Source: Eudorina sp. 2006-703-Eu-15 (taxonomy: Eukaryota > Chlorophyta > Chlorophyceae > Chlamydomonadales > Volvocaceae). From it: a stretch of DNA of 64,000 nucleotides. Within the stretch, counting starts at the first letter, position 1. Each line of letters starts with the position of its first letter. The DNA lies in assembly GCA_003117195.1 (NCBI GenBank), contig BDSI01000170.1:124001-188000 (forward strand), read 5' to 3'. This document shows, piece after piece, positions 37,601-44,154 of this stretch. Under the pieces are notes generated by a model. That model made no database searches. It was given only the letters and a program-made list of their open reading frames with translations, and was not told the origin of the DNA. The position numbers and the translations under genes are program-made.

Positions 37601-40600
37601 CCGTCACTCGTCGGTGCACGTACATTGACCATCCAGCACTGTTTCGGACAGTCAACAGCCGTTAACATTGAATCCATGCCCTACCTGTGCTACCCTACCG
37701 CGGCTTCTTCGCACCCTGTTTTGCCTTACATTTGCAATGTAACTATTGATGTCAAACTTTTGAGTTTCACGTCTGCTGCGGGCGTGCAACTGAAGGGTTG
37801 CCGACGGACCACACAACTACAGTTTCCCTGCTGCAAAACAAGAATGCTGCAAGTTTGCTTTGTGATCATCTCTTCGACAGACGGATGTGGTAGTGCAGAC
37901 GCGTCTAGCGTTATGATAATTCCGATTCGGTGCCCGCCGTTCTCGCGGCGTGTACTGCAGGTTGGTTTCGGGGCTACCTACCTGTTTGAGCTTGCTGAAT
38001 CTATGCACGCCGATCCACCTACAACATCAACGACATCCTCAATGGCACTCTGTCACTCTCTCACACTCTTGCGCGGTAACACAGTTTTCATTCGTTGTAA
38101 AGCACCCCGGCCTGTACGGATTATAGGGGGCCCCGGCGCCCCGCCCTTTTTCCAGCTTCAAGGAAGCCGACCCCTACATGTCATACCCTTTCCTCGCATG
38201 TCAGCTTCATCGGGCTTTCTTAAACGTTTTATATTTATACATTTTATAAATTGTTATAATACGGATACGAATACGAAAGAGAGTAAATTATAACGTTGAA
38301 AAATATTTACATGTTATAACCCAGTGTGCAGTCTAGGGGCAGATTCTTGACGCCTCCTCCTTGCCTCCTCGGCTACTCACACGCTGTGACGCAACGTCCT
38401 TGTCCATTCTTTGCTCTGTGATGAGGTACTCAAGCATCCTGACGTTGCCTCCCCGACCGGCGTAATGCATCACAGTACAGCCATCCTGTGGTGTACGTAC
38501 ATATGGGACTGTACATATGGGATAGTCCGTGAGCCATACGAGCAGATACCTACATTAGGCTCTTATTATCACTTTTTCGCTATTCGACTACTACTCCACA
38601 GTTGTTGTTAGGATCATGCTGTATGAACACACAAATGATACAATGCCTGAATACGTAATCTCGGTTTTTTTGTCGGAGGGAACAACCAACGAACCTTGTC
38701 TGTCTGATACTTATCCGCCCCCGTGGACGACAACAAGTACTTGACAGCGTCCAGGCGCCCTTTCTCAGCCGCGAAATGCAGCGGTGTTGCACCGGCCTGC
38801 GTGCGTCGATGCCATGCAGTCAAGGCACGATGGGTCAGCTCACAGTAATACTATCTACGTAGGACAACATGCATGCGTACGGAACTGTCCCACCTTACTA
38901 TAGTACGCTATGTATGCCACTCATACGTAAGTAATATCTTCATGGCTTGAATCACTATGCGGACAGCAGCGGTAGGCAACGAAGGCCCAAAGCGTGCTTC
39001 ACAGCCCAACAATGGGACTGCTGTACATTGTATATGCATTATCTTGGTGCAACGAATGAAGGACAAATCCCGTCAAAGGAAAGTGATCGCAATGCTAAGT
39101 AGTAGTCGTGCGTCATTAATAACACTATTCCACGCGCGCTGTTAACCCTGGTTGTTGATTAATCACAGATCCCCTGAACTCTTGCACAGTACAGCAGAGC
39201 GAGGACCTATATACAAGACTGTTTGTCGTCGGTCAATCACTCTGCTGTAAAGCCTTACAATATCCGCTTCTGACAATTGCTGTCAATGCATGCGTCTGTA
39301 ATTTTGGAGGCCGTGTATACTCAGTGTCACGACTGTGTATCACACGGCCGTGTATGCAAAAATACCCGGATAGGCTATTATCCGCGTTGATTCCATTGGA
39401 AAGGGCATCGGGATTGGCGGTCGCCTCGGTACGCACAGCCATTACAGTTCCGGATCTGAGTTGTCAACACGCATCCACGGTGTTGGGTCAGAAACTATAG
39501 CTTACATAATTATGTGGTACTTATATATCGATGGAGGGGTACACCATTGAATGTCTGCTGAATGGCCTAAAAATGGAAACATGTGAGACGGAGCAAGCGA
39601 GACATACAGCCAAGAGACCCCACAACCGATCTCGTGTCTGCTAGCCCCCAACAACAGTCGTAGCACAGACGCATTCTGTGCTGATGGTTCAGTCCAGCAA
39701 TCAAGGTACTGAGGTTCCGCAGGCAATATCAGTCCGATGGAGTTGTGTGGGTATCCGCAAACCCTATTCATTCAGGTCATTTCCAGGAGGATGTTTCCCG
39801 TGGAGATTTACTTACCTCCGCCTTGAATTCTGCACCGAAAGAATTCAGGAACTCCATCGGGTCAAACTTGCTTGCAGGTGCATCGGCTTGAGGTGGCGAC
39901 ATTTGTCCGATCTGCGTGTCGTCCACGCAGCGGAAGATGATCTTACAAATTAGAGGAAAGCATCCTCTAATAAAGGCGACAAGAGCGAGGTGCATCAACG
40001 AAACGGGCGGACGTATTTCCAATGGTCCTTCACAGCAATACATTTCAGCAGCTTTTGTGAATACCAAACAACATATAACGAAGGACCATTTGGTCAGTAA
40101 CTGTCCTCCAAAATAATTTTGATCGGACGGAAGCATCTAAGAACCCCAGGATGGAATGCATGCATACATACTAAACGAAGACTTTATCCAGTTCATGGTC
40201 GGTCCTTGTCCGTACAGGTTTGGAATGACGGGTATTGTCGTCCAGGCCCTGCCAGTCTTCCTGCAACACAAAAATTAGAAAGGACGTATGTCGACACCAA
40301 AGCTTTCGCAAGCGCTTACACCCACACGTTTCAACAGGGTGTCTACAGGGTGTCTACAGGGTGTCTACAGGGTGTCTACACTGGGTGAGTTACAGATTCT
40401 TATTACCTGCTCGTCACGGACTGGTCAGCCGAAAAAACAGGGTGTACGAAATGGCCCCGAGTCGCGGTTATGTATGTAGTATGTCGCGGTTATATATGTA
40501 GTATGTACATAATGCGCTATTGATGCTTGAACAGGATCCCAGACTACAAACCTAGGCACGCTATCTGCGTCGGTAGGTTGGAATTTCCATGAACTGTTGT

Positions 40601-43271
40601 TGAGCAGGTAAACCGTCAGCGCATGTGCTACACCCGCTCAGAGGGGCATTGCAGGTTAGTCAGTTTGGGCATGGTGGAGAACAGACATGGGTGCAGGGCC
40701 GCGACCGCACTCTAACTTACCAAAGGCAAGATGATTGAACGTGAAATATCCCCAATGCATTCAGCGTAAGGGCACTGCCCTGCCTCCTGTTCCATTAATT
40801 TATGTGCGTTGCTCACAGCCTTGATAACACTGAGACGTTGTTTGAAGAGGCCCTGCGCGCGAGACCGTATGCATTGACGAACAGAATACACAAACAAAAG
40901 CAAGGACCGTAGCTTCCTTTGTAAACGGGTAATGGACAACGAGCACTGAGGCGGCAAACGGTGGTGAGCGACAAGATGTTGCTGAATAAAATACTGTGTC
41001 CGTCATTAGCTAGCGTGCAAGGTTGATTCAGTGGGTTGCGCAGAATAAAGGACTTTGGGCCACACATGCAGGTTCTACTCAATACATGTCGTGCTCCACC
41101 AGTTTGCGGTAAGCACGGTGACCCGTACATGCATGACCCTTGCTCGAGCAAGGGTAAAAATGAGCCCTGGCTTACCCCTTGCTCGAGCAAGGGTACAAAA
41201 ATATAGTTCATATTGGTGAGACAGTAAAAACTCAAATAGAAATAGACATCAACTTAATGATATTGGGATTGTTTGGGGCAACTAACTGCACTCTCCCGCC
41301 CCTGCGCACACATACAGTTCATAGCCGCTCCCAGGCGACCCCGGCGTGGGAACACTGGGTACCTGGCGTACATTTCGCACGCCTGCTGGTGCTCACACCT
41401 ATTTCTGAACCTGGCCAGCTTGCCCGTGGGATCCTGAGCAAGGGGCCGTGTGCAGCCCTTGCTCAGGGTATTGCAGCCGCCGCGAATCAGGTCCCCCAAA
41501 ACGCTTCTCGGGCTCAGAATCATGCATGCACAACTGCGCTCCTGGACCTCTGCACACCCCGACGTGGATGCACAATGTAGCAGGCAGCAGGGACATGCGA
41601 TGTGGTCCCACGCCAACCCAGCTATTCTGACAAGGCCCAGCGGTCCGCACAGTCCGCACAGTCATAACACATCCCTGGTACGGCAGGTGCGATGATAGGT
41701 AGCTAGGCCTCAGCCTCAGAGGTTGTCGATTACGGGGCTGAGTTGCATCCGTACAATGGGGCATGGGAGCAGGCAGGACTTCCGACTTCGCCACAAACCC
41801 ATCCTATAGCCGTGACTCATCAGATTGCCATTATGACAAGGCCCAGCGGTCCAAATGGCACAGTGTCCAAGCAACGTGTAAGACAGAGACCCGGTGCAAT
41901 CACACGGATGGCGCCTTGGTGCGACTATAAATATTTTCGGGTTCGTTTCACCCTTGCTGGAGCAAGACTCATGTGCCGGTCACCGTGCTTACCAGCGCCT
42001 CACACAGTTATAGATTGATTTTATATATATGGCGCAAAAAAATGCTCACGCACATAAATACATAAATAACCCAACCAGCGAGTGAGATTGGGATCTCCAG
42101 GGTGACCGGGCCAATCGGTGGCCAGCGCATTCAGCATCAGTGGATGTGCACACAGTGCAGGCTCAGTCGTCCTTATGGCGGCACACCCCTTCACACGCAT
42201 ACACCCGCCGGCCAAATGTATCATCCTAGCCAGTGTTACCGCAGGAATAGCCAGGTTTCTCGCAAGACGATTAGATACATTTACACGGTTCAACAGCCAA
42301 GAAGTGCTTGCTTACTTGGGTGGTTGGTCAGACCATAGCGTGTGCACATTTATGGCTGCATAGATTAGCTGGATAATAACTGAACAGTATGCATGCCAGA
42401 CGCGGCTACATATGGCTTACATAAATACATGAATACATCGGTAAATTTATACCTTGCTACAACTCACAGCCAGGCACAGACATGCATGCAAATGAAAATG
42501 TCATCAGGGTGTCCGTGGTGCATGTGCACACATACACCAGGCAAGTACATGAAACCACATTGGTAAACCAAATCAACTACTTGCCTCGATCATCTTGAAT
42601 GTGAAGTTTGGACCTGTAGTCGCAGCCGTAGCTGTACTGTACGGGCTGGTCGCCCAACACACGTATGCACCACCGTATGCACGGTTCTGTGACTGCCACG
42701 ACGCCTGGCAGTCCCGCATTTCTGGGCTGATTGCGGATTTTAAACTGGTGGCACTATCCAGGCGCGCCCATCCAGTGTTAGACGTCAGCTTCATTTCTGC
42801 TAAGCCCCTGGTGAGCCCTGCTGCTGGGTTGCGACAAGCGTTTAACAGGGCCAAAGAAGCCACTGCGTGCGAGCGCATATGAGCCAGAATCTCGTTCTCG
42901 AAGCTTATTCCAGACAGACTCGTCGGCTTCCTCACATCACTGGCAAGCAGGTAATGTTGGCCGCCTTCATTCATTCCGTGACCGGAGTAGGAGAAGAACG
43001 CCCAGCACTTGCCACTCTTCTCGTTGAGCAGGTTCTGGAAGATGTCCACTGCTTCAACCAAGCTGTCCCGATCCGTCCTTGCGACCATGTGGCCATCTTT
43101 TGAGTCTTGCGAATACGATATTTGGTCGTGCCTCAGGATAGGCTTTGTGGCGGCGCCAAGTAGTTGCTGAAGTCCACCAAAAACGGACTTCGCCTCGTTG
43201 CCAGCAGTTCTAACAGGTGCAAGATGCACGTAGTTTTCAACACCAATTACGAGCGCTACACACTCCAGCAT
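1649..43271 (-). CDS. Caspase-like/ankyrin-repeat protein, giant split gene (28 coding exons plus terminal exon)
   Basis: Gene model built by reading splice sites. Coding order (descending coordinates): caspase-like exons 43271-42585 and 40852-40721; linker exons 40260-40183 and 39941-39816; ankyrin exons beginning at 38796, 38485, 33892, 31474, 30953, 30133, 29368, 22717, 20615, 18625, 17778, 16933, 16086, 15238, 14392, 13545, 11817, 10078, 9222, 8374, 7241, 5548, 3743 and 2054; last exon 1705-1649 with TAG. Every intact exon is a multiple of three and joins in phase 0, which argues strongly for one transcript. The predicted product has a C14-type His/Cys dyad near the N-terminus and about 24 ankyrin repeats behind it. 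Ankyrin repeats are protein-binding scaffolds; a role in regulated proteolysis or signalling is inference. Three ankyrin exons are broken (8277-8374, 22111-22717, 29791-30133), so this allele may be a pseudogene or may skip exons. The exact start and the linker exons are the least certain parts. Confidence 0.68.
1956..2054 (-). CDS. Ankyrin exon 24 (33 codons, last full repeat)
   Basis: DGWTPLHMAAANGHLDVVKH, ending GADKDKASN. Acceptor GCACGCAG, donor GTCAGTACGT. A 250-bp intron separates it from the terminal exon. Confidence 0.85.
3130..3350. repeat. C-rich/GTACG intronic tract 1
   Basis: Runs of 4-8 C interrupted by GTACGCC. On the transcribed (minus) strand this is G-rich. No gene on the plus strand. 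Confidence 0.8.
3645..3743 (-). CDS. Ankyrin exon 23 (33 codons)
   Basis: YGWTPLYVAAQNGHLDVVKH, ending GADKDKANK. Array-type splice sites. Confidence 0.85.
4800..5175. repeat. C-rich/GTACG intronic tract 2
   Basis: Same motif as tract 1, about 375 bp, in the intron before ankyrin exon 23. Confidence 0.8.
5450..5548 (-). CDS. Ankyrin exon 22 (33 codons)
   Basis: YGWTPLYVAAYNGHLDVVKH, ending GADKDKANN. Array-type splice sites. Confidence 0.85.
5935..6865. repeat. C-rich/GTACG intronic tract 3 (longest)
   Basis: About 930 bp of C runs with GTACGCC and GTACGCCTTAT phrases, itself partly duplicated. Long plus-strand proline-rich reading frames here are by-products of the composition. Confidence 0.85.
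7143..7241 (-). CDS. Ankyrin exon 21 (33 codons)
   Basis: GGWTPLHWAAENGHLDVVKH, ending GADKDKANN. Array-type splice sites. Its unit carries a C-rich/GTACG tract and lacks the 3' half of the standard intron. Confidence 0.85.
7635..8005. repeat. C-rich/GTACG intronic tract 4
   Basis: Same motif, about 370 bp. Confidence 0.8.
8277..8374 (-). pseudogene. Ankyrin exon 20, frameshifted by one base
   Basis: The exon is 98 nt instead of 99: a C run near 8300 is one base shorter than in every other unit. The frame reads GGWTPLHWAAENGHLDVVKH, LLSVG and then leaves the GADKDK register. Splice sites are normal. Skipping it would restore the frame; a sequencing error in the C run is also possible. Confidence 0.8.
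9124..9222 (-). CDS. Ankyrin exon 19 (33 codons, variant)
   Basis: GGWTPLHMAAAGGHLDVVKH, then FLSVGANKDTAGW. It looks like a chimera of the GGW start seen in exons 20-21 and the NKDTAGW end of exons 16-17. Confidence 0.84.
9980..10078 (-). CDS. Ankyrin exon 18 (33 codons)
   Basis: Same repeat as exons 10-15, but separated from them by the two long units. The intron just upstream in the gene carries the paired palindromes at 10434-10476. Confidence 0.85.
10434..10476. repeat. Two overlapping perfect palindromes
   Basis: 10434-10461 is a perfect 28-bp palindrome centred on GTTAAC; 10459-10476 is a perfect 18-bp palindrome centred on AACGTT. They share CAC. Every other unit of the array has one plain copy of the arm sequence (GTGTACAATACGTCCTCGTG) without the inversion. 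Confidence 0.88.
11719..11817 (-). CDS. Ankyrin exon 17 (33 codons, variant)
   Basis: Same protein as exon 16, in the neighbouring 1.72-kb unit. The two units are near-identical, indicating a recent higher-order duplication. Confidence 0.85.
13447..13545 (-). CDS. Ankyrin exon 16 (33 codons, variant)
   Basis: DGCTPLHMAAAGGHLDVVKH, then FLSVGANKDTAGW. Variant shared with exons 17 and 19. It lies in a longer (about 1.72 kb) unit that carries an extra C-rich intron block. Confidence 0.85.
14294..14392 (-). CDS. Ankyrin exon 15 (33 codons, homogenised array)
   Basis: Same repeat as exon 10, array-type splice sites. Confidence 0.85.
15140..15238 (-). CDS. Ankyrin exon 14 (33 codons, homogenised array)
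   Basis: Same repeat as exon 10, array-type splice sites. Confidence 0.85.
15988..16086 (-). CDS. Ankyrin exon 13 (33 codons, homogenised array)
   Basis: Same repeat as exon 10, array-type splice sites. Confidence 0.85.
16835..16933 (-). CDS. Ankyrin exon 12 (33 codons, homogenised array)
   Basis: Same repeat as exon 10. The unit differs from its neighbours mainly in homopolymer lengths of the intron. Confidence 0.85.
17680..17778 (-). CDS. Ankyrin exon 11 (33 codons, homogenised array)
   Basis: Same repeat as exon 10. Located in an 845-848-bp tandem unit with array-type splice sites. Confidence 0.85.
18527..18625 (-). CDS. Ankyrin exon 10 (33 codons, homogenised array)
   Basis: DGCTPLHGAAKNGHLDVVKH, ending GADKDKAVG. 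Encodes the same repeat as exons 11-15 and 18. Array-type splice sites. Confidence 0.85.
19013..19120. repeat. Partial local duplication at the array boundary
   Basis: After CTGGCCCGTC the sequence jumps back to CTCCTCACACACTTGGCCGC and repeats about 90 bp of the unit, but now with the variants (GGAGATTCG, TGTGTCGTACTC) typical of the 20.9-kb unit. This is a recombination junction between two unit families. Confidence 0.75.
19790..20240. repeat. C-rich/GTACG intronic tract 5
   Basis: Same motif, about 450 bp, between ankyrin exons 9 and 10. Confidence 0.8.
20517..20615 (-). CDS. Ankyrin exon 9 (33 codons)
   Basis: DGWTPLYVAAENGHLDVVKH, then LLSVGADKDKGSK. Array-type acceptor GCACGCAG and donor AAG|GTCAGTACGT. 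Confidence 0.85.
21690..21840. repeat. C-rich/GTACG intronic tract 6 (short)
   Basis: Same motif, about 150 bp. Confidence 0.75.
22198..22700 (-). mobile_element. TRIM (miniature LTR retrotransposon), complete, 503 bp
   Basis: Two direct 100-bp terminal repeats, 22198-22297 and 22601-22700, differ at one base and have TG...CA ends (TGTAGTAGGTG...CACCTACTACA). They flank 303 bp with no coding capacity. On the minus strand, 2 nt after the first LTR there is a primer-binding-site-like TGGTATCGAGACC (22598-22586), and a perfect polypurine tract AGAGGGGGGGGAG (22310-22298) abuts the second LTR. AGCGG is duplicated at 22193-22197 and 22701-22705 as a 5-bp target site duplication. The near-identical LTRs imply a recent insertion. 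It needs enzymes from another element to move. Confidence 0.9.
22546..22598 (-). other. tRNA-like segment inside the TRIM
   Basis: On the minus strand the primer-binding site is followed by a short segment with a B-box-like AGTTCGATCCCTG and a possible hairpin AGGCTGTGGACCT. It may be a captured tRNA fragment. It does not fold as a full tRNA by eye. Confidence 0.3.
22718..23300. other. Diverged array-unit intron
   Basis: A shortened and more diverged relative of the array intron (GATGGATGGATG, ACACATTCATGTG, GGAGCTTCGTTGGCG), then a C-rich stretch like that at 11.0-11.5 kb. No exon seen. Confidence 0.6.
23305..24478 (+). other. GC-rich segment upstream of the LINE, possible ORF1 remnant
   Basis: Several short open frames (117 codons at 23305-23658 with FWSKAAELRETFG) and a CAG-rich patch at 23920-23950. 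It lies directly before the LINE endonuclease remnant in the same orientation, so it may be the element's 5' part. No domain recognised. Confidence 0.3.
24479..28203 (+). pseudogene. Degenerate LINE (non-LTR retrotransposon)
   Basis: Fragments in successive frames follow LINE order: endonuclease start ILLWNVHGW (about 24490), WWNEEC...AR (24775), RT motif NNYRGIAVGGALSKCY (25505), IDFEKASNKVPREL (25737), QGVKQGCPLS (25900), YILLYADDFSLLG (26050), VRAILLYGCEAWGP (26420), and a C-terminal Cys-rich motif CRCCRVEGQVEDEKHVL (about 27990). The frame is broken many times. 26650-27200 is an extra stretch rich in GCGTATG/CGCG words with no coding. It lies antisense inside an intron between ankyrin exons 7 and 8. 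Confidence 0.82.
28334..28694. repeat. (CACGCATG)n microsatellite
   Basis: About 350 bp of near-perfect 8-bp repeat, degrading to (CACG)n on the right. It sits just past the LINE 3' end. Long Cys/His/Ala/Met frames on both strands are artefacts of it. Confidence 0.95.
28716..29130. repeat. Dispersed repeat related to the 41-kb TIR element
   Basis: Shares blocks with 41.26-41.85 kb, for example CTGGACCTCT(C/G)CACACCC and GGTATCGCAGCCGC/GGTATTGCAGCCGC, and, inverted, CTTGTCAGAATGGCA. Holds a 22-bp perfect palindrome centred on GTGCAC at about 28792-28813. Confidence 0.65.
29264..29368 (-). CDS. Ankyrin exon 7 (35 codons, class A)
   Basis: Reads DGFTLLHYACYGGNMDLIRY, then LISDLKMDKDMPSTR. Acceptor CATCCCAG, donor AGA|GTAGGT. 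Copy of exon 5 in the duplicated segment. Confidence 0.8.
29791..30133 (-). pseudogene. Ankyrin exon 6, split by a 236-bp MITE
   Basis: The two halves, 30133-30093 (41 nt) and 29848-29791 (58 nt), add up to exactly 99 nt and match ankyrin exon 4. The hAT-like element at 29849-30084 and its 8-bp target duplication lie between them. As it stands the exon cannot encode the repeat unless the element is spliced around or the whole exon is skipped, which would keep the frame. Confidence 0.82.
29849..30084. mobile_element. hAT-type MITE, 236 bp
   Basis: 16-bp terminal inverted repeats CAGGGTGGCTATCTTA and a perfect 8-bp target duplication CCTCCAAA at 29841-29848 and 30085-30092. An 8-bp duplication with CAGGG ends is the hAT signature. 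No coding capacity. The sister segment at 31435 has the empty site. Confidence 0.9.
30386..30816. other. Intron spacer between duplicated segments
   Basis: AT-rich, no reading frame of interest. At 30680-30740 it holds an inverted copy of the dispersed 'GTTGGAAC...CCACCTT(A/G)TAACGG' tail also found near 36.93, 45.95 and 59.5 kb. Confidence 0.5.
30849..30953 (-). CDS. Ankyrin exon 5 (35 codons, class A)
   Basis: Reads DGSTLLHYACYGGNMDLIRY, then LISDLKMDKD. Acceptor CACCCCAG, donor AGA|GTAGGT. Nearly identical to exon 7; they differ at the third residue (S versus F). Confidence 0.8.
31376..31474 (-). CDS. Ankyrin exon 4 (33 codons, class B)
   Basis: Reads SGATPLLCAAEKGHLEVVRF, then LLSAGANKDREDK. 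Acceptor AATACAG, donor AAG|GTCAGT, phase 0. It is the intact sister of the MITE-split exon at 29791-30133, made by a local segmental duplication. Confidence 0.8.
31725..33645 (+). other. GC-rich insert of unknown type in an intron
   Basis: Sharp change to high GC after the duplicated segment, ending at AT-rich intron near 33650. 32440-32720 holds about four imperfect units of roughly 80 bp built around (C)TGACGAACTC(A/G)GG. A plus frame of 370 codons (32593-33705) is Ala/Gly/Pro-rich with no recognised domain. It could be the 5' region of a retroelement; nothing proves it. Confidence 0.4.
33794..33892 (-). CDS. Ankyrin exon 3 (33 codons, class B)
   Basis: Reads TGTTPLLCAAEEGRLDAVKY, then LLFVGADKDGADK. 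Acceptor CGCACAG, donor AAG|GTCCGT, phase 0. Confidence 0.78.
33966..34000. repeat. (AAT)n microsatellite
   Basis: About 11 units of AAT/ATA in AT-rich intron. Confidence 0.85.
34730..34930 (+). repeat. Dispersed repeat, copy inverted at 59590-59750
   Basis: Shares with the reverse strand of 59.6-59.75 kb the run GCCCCGCTGTGCGCCTCTGC and then TGTCTGGGTGGGGTCATG. Probably the degraded 3' part of a retroelement. Confidence 0.6.
37526..38293 (+). other. Unexplained 255-codon open frame
   Basis: An open frame of this length is unusual in DNA of balanced composition. It is Cys/Ser/Thr-rich with no recognised motif, no clear splice pattern, and lies antisense in the intron. It could be chance. 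Confidence 0.15.
38381..38485 (-). CDS. Ankyrin exon 2 (35 codons, class A)
   Basis: Reads DGCTVMHYAGRGGNVRMLEY, then LITEQRMDKD. Acceptor ACCACAG, donor GTGAGT, phase 0. It belongs to the divergent 35-residue class (HYA..GGN...L.YLI) also seen at 30849-30953 and 29264-29368. Confidence 0.78.
38695..38796 (-). CDS. Ankyrin exon 1 (34 codons)
   Basis: First ankyrin repeat after the linker: ATPLHFAAEKGRLDAVKYLL, then GADKYQTDK, with one extra residue relative to the 33-residue consensus. Acceptor GCACGCAG, donor AAG|GTTCGT, phase 0. Confidence 0.8.
39816..39941 (-). CDS. Linker exon before the ankyrin repeats
   Basis: 42 codons in phase 0 with acceptor TTTGTAAG and strong donor GAG|GTAAGT. 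It begins IIFRCVDDTQIGQ and ends FGAEFKAE. No domain is recognised. It is placed in this gene because of strand, phase and position between the caspase exons and the first ankyrin exon. Confidence 0.5.
40183..40260 (-). CDS. Putative linker exon between caspase and ankyrin regions
   Basis: An acceptor TTGCAG precedes GAAGACTGG at 40260. The frame stays open for 26 codons (EDWQGLDDN at the start) to a weak donor AAA|GTCTTC. The length keeps phase 0, but the donor is poor and the exon has no recognised domain. It could be shorter or absent. Confidence 0.35.
40338..40386. repeat. 11-bp minisatellite (GGGTGTCTACA)4
   Basis: Four head-to-tail units in the intron between two linker exons. Confidence 0.85.
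40721..40852 (-). CDS. Caspase-like domain, C-terminal exon
   Basis: 44 codons, acceptor CGCGCAG at 40853 and donor GTAAGT at 40720. It encodes LFKQRLSVIKAV, then QEAGQCPY and GDI, matching the closing helix and the 'GQ-P-GD' end of caspase-like domains. Joining it to residue 229 of the preceding exon restores the usual order. The intron between them (40853-42584) contains a terminal-inverted-repeat element. Confidence 0.65.
41108..41993. mobile_element. Terminal-inverted-repeat element, 886 bp, non-coding
   Basis: Ends are GGTAAGCACGGTGACC and its reverse complement. Inner similarity extends another 30 bp (ACATG..., ACCCTTGCT.GAGCAAG). A perfect 20-bp palindrome ACCCTTGCTCGAGCAAGGGT occurs in the left arm and again about 37 bp further in. 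Interior blocks CTGACAAGGCCCAGCGGTCC at 41.63 and 41.84 kb are direct repeats. No clear target duplication. It sits inside the GC-AG intron. Confidence 0.65.
42585..43271 (-). CDS. Caspase-like (peptidase C14 fold) catalytic exon
   Basis: 229 codons from the ATG at 43271. Residues 5-15 give the first core strand and loop of caspase-like domains (VALVIGVENY). The catalytic His is in SYSGHGM (His98) and the presumptive catalytic Cys is in LLNACRNP (Cys146). Residues about 203-229 (CWATSPYSTA, then GPNFTF) match the p10-like segment of the fold. The reading frame stays open upstream to 43394, where an AG acceptor precedes TTG, so an extra 5' exon is possible. The 3' end is best read as a GC donor, GAG|GCAAGT at 42584/42585, because it alone joins the next exon in frame and in register with the caspase C-terminus. 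The family is metacaspase/paracaspase-like; the P1 specificity cannot be told from the sequence. Confidence 0.75.
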
Positions 43272-43398
43272 CCTTGAAAAGGTCAGGAGAAGTACGCGTT
43301 GCAGCACAGGTACGCGGAACCGTTGTAACTGTAAGCTTAGATTGCTTTGCTGGTCTTCTCCATACGTGATATACAAGTCGCCCGTCGGCAACAACTAG

Positions 43399-44150
43399 GG
43401 AAAATATGTATTTACTCGAGTACTCGACGAGTTGTTAAGCAGCACGCAGGCAAAATACATACCAGCGGTCAGCGCTAATTCGGCTGTAAGTTGAGCTTCC
43501 CATGAGCAGGATTGATCGCGCCAAGGCAAATAGGTGCAAGTGTGCGTTACGGCCGCTACTCCTCACTTGCGTCTGAGTGGGGAGGCGGTTCCCTGGAGTC
43601 ACTGGCGCCACCGCCCGTCTTCTTCCATGCTCCACTACTCGTTATTCTGTGTTAATTGTGAAGAAGCATTTGACGCGTAGAAAGCCTTGAATGTTTAAAG
43701 TCGCTCCGTATGCTGCGCTTCCCATTTTAGGTTACAATGTGGACTACTACCCAGTATGTCGACAAGGGAAGATAGCTTTTATTCTGAGGATGTAACATGT
43801 GTACGAGCTCGCCGTATAGCGAAGAAGTGTACGAGCTCGCCGTATAGCGCTTCGTTATACGCTTGTTTATAGCCGTAAGGCCTGTACAACATGTAACAAC
43901 CAACCAACCAACCAACCAGCGCTTCGTTGCCTATCGTAAATGTATACTTGTTGATTTTTATATTGTATGAGAGGCACCTTATGCAATCTCTGCATATTTT
44001 CTGGTCGAGAAAATGGACAAAACGGGACGATAAAGTTTACAAGCCTATACCATCGCCTAATAAGATTCCTGTAAACATAATCATACATTATGCTTGAGGG
44101 TAAAAAGGCATGTTTTCCTGCACCGTGCTGAGGTCGGATCAATGACTTCA
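43399..44150. other. Region upstream of the caspase-like gene
   Basis: No confident gene. A minus-strand frame starting at 43635 (MEHGRRRAVAPVTPGN) reaches a GTGAGG donor and could be a 5' exon. 43797-43858 holds a tandem duplication containing GTACGAGCTCGCCGTATAGC, and 43897-43918 an (AACC)n run. Confidence 0.3.
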
Positions 44151-44154
44151 AATA

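Larger units (their letters stand above)
33893..38380. other. Long intron between ankyrin exons 2 and 3
   Basis: About 4.5 kb without a recognised exon. It contains a block rich in CTGACAGGC/GCCTGTCAG words (34345-34525), a dispersed repeat (34730-34930), an (ATTC)n run near 35050, two diverged tandem copies of a CAG-rich block (35110-35230 and 35285-35430), a tail repeat at 36905-36980, and one long unexplained plus-strand frame (37526-38293). Confidence 0.5.
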
